Source of the DNA: Actinomycetota bacterium
GTDB taxonomy: Bacteria; Actinomycetota; Acidimicrobiia; Acidimicrobiales; CADCSY01
NCBI GenBank assembly: GCA_019348335.1
Contig: JAHWJR010000007.1
Span: 1-6,866 of the forward strand
DNA: 6,866 bases
Reading direction: 5' to 3'
Shown: positions 6,422-6,866 of the stretch, piece after piece
Position numbering within the stretch: position 1 is the stretch's first letter
How the letters are laid out: each line of letters starts with the position of its first letter
Translations under genes and position numbers: made by a program
The notes under the pieces: generated by a model
Database searches by the model: none
What the model saw: only the letters and a program-made list of their open reading frames with translations
What the model was told of the DNA's origin: nothing

Positions 6422-6482
6422 GGTCAGCAGCTCCCGGGAGGGCTGGCAAAGGGAGCGTCCCGGTGGTCTCGGAGGGCGTCCA

Positions 6483-6866
6483 CTAGCTCCGGCGGGCCGG
6501 CTTCTCCGGTTGGCGACCGAAGTCCTCCAGCGCCCGGCGCAGGAGGGCGCTCCTGAGGTTCTCCCCGAGGCGGCTCAGCTCGTCGACGGTGTCGAGGGCC
6601 CGCCGGCGGGCAGCCGGGTTGCGCTGTTTCAGCAGCGGCAGGGCCACTTGCTCGTAGAACCCGGCCTCGCGCTCTGCCGAGTTCTTGTACAGCCGCAGGT
6701 GGCGGGGCTCCACTCCGTGCCGAGCGAAATCGGCGGCGAGCCTGGCAACCACCAAGTCGTGGCCGTCATAGTGCAGTTGGCGGCCCACCACGCTGGCGGT
6801 CAGGAGCCCGTACCGCTCGAGCTGGGAGATGTCGGCGGGACTGAGGCCGCTGGCCCGGGCCAGTTC
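6483..6866 (-). CDS. MerR-family regulator, Rv1828-like, C-terminal part (cut by the right edge)
   Basis: The frame is open from the stop at 6483 to the last base of the window, giving 127 residues without the true start. It begins ELARASGLSPADISQLERYGLL, which resembles the segment of M. tuberculosis Rv1828 after its first DNA-binding part. HGVEPRHLRLYKNSAERE (residues 50-67 of the fragment) is close to the Rv1828 sequence YGVEPRHLRAFRSAADRQ. The helical end (EQVALPLLKQRNP, then ELSRLGENLRSALLRRALEDF) matches the dimerisation tail. A shorter reading from the internal GTG at 6791 would drop conserved sequence and is not the real start. The MerR-type HTH should lie just beyond the window. Function and effector are unknown. 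It heads the conserved regulator-DUF151-regulator block upstream of gcvT. Confidence 0.85.
   Translation of the reverse strand, partial: ELARASGLSPADISQLERYGLLTASVVGRQLHYDGHDLVVARLAADFARHGVEPRHLRLYKNSAEREAGFYEQVALPLLKQRNPAARRRALDTVDELSRLGENLRSALLRRALEDFGRQPEKPARRS

Noticed and set aside
6483..6791. A small 102-residue stand-alone gene starting at 6791
   Set aside because: The frame continues open to the window edge and the upstream residues match the Rv1828 family, so it is the tail of a longer, edge-truncated gene.

Overview
The window is a GC-rich, densely coded bacterial segment. The evidence points to an actinobacterium. Three genes on the right (MerR-type regulator, DUF151 protein, second MerR-type regulator) match Mycobacterium tuberculosis Rv1828, Rv1829 and Rv1830 in order and in recognisable motifs, and a DivIVA-domain protein lies on the left. 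Glycine decarboxylase is split into two subunits (GcvPA + GcvPB), unlike the single-chain GcvB of mycobacteria. I therefore infer a deep-branching actinobacterial lineage (Acidimicrobiia-like) rather than a Mycobacterium or Streptomyces relative. That placement is inference, made without a database search.

Layout, left to right. Positions 1-84: a MerR-type operator/promoter that appears to drive a divergent gene lying just off the left edge. 85-474 (+): a heavy-metal-type MerR regulator. 475-629: a non-coding convergent junction with inverted repeats. All remaining genes are on the minus strand, so transcription runs right to left. In that order they are: the 3' part of an Rv1828-like regulator (6866-6483, cut by the window edge), a DUF151 bifunctional-nuclease-domain protein (6370-5879), an Rv1830-like MerR regulator (5817-5299), gcvT (5226-4153), gcvPA (4151-2778), gcvPB (2781-1249) and a DivIVA-domain coiled-coil protein (1190-630).

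How the genes work together. GcvT, GcvPA and GcvPB are the T protein and both halves of the P protein of the glycine cleavage system, which converts glycine plus tetrahydrofolate to CO2, ammonia, 5,10-methylene-THF and NADH. The three genes are tightly coupled: a 1-nt gap between gcvT and gcvPA, and a 4-nt GTGA overlap between gcvPA and gcvPB. The lipoyl carrier gene gcvH is absent here. From the M. tuberculosis order gcvH-garA-Rv1828-Rv1829-Rv1830, I predict gcvH and an FHA-domain gene just beyond the right edge. The two regulators and the DUF151 protein are conserved neighbours of glycine cleavage genes, but nothing here proves that they regulate them.

No mobile element, CRISPR array, tRNA or rRNA was seen. 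Most of the window is ordinary conserved chromosome. The points that deserve a second look are the MerR operator facing out of the window, the conserved regulator block next to the gcv operon, and a recurring TAnnnT motif 6-8 nt upstream of GTG starts that suggests leaderless transcripts. I found no convincing new biological system.
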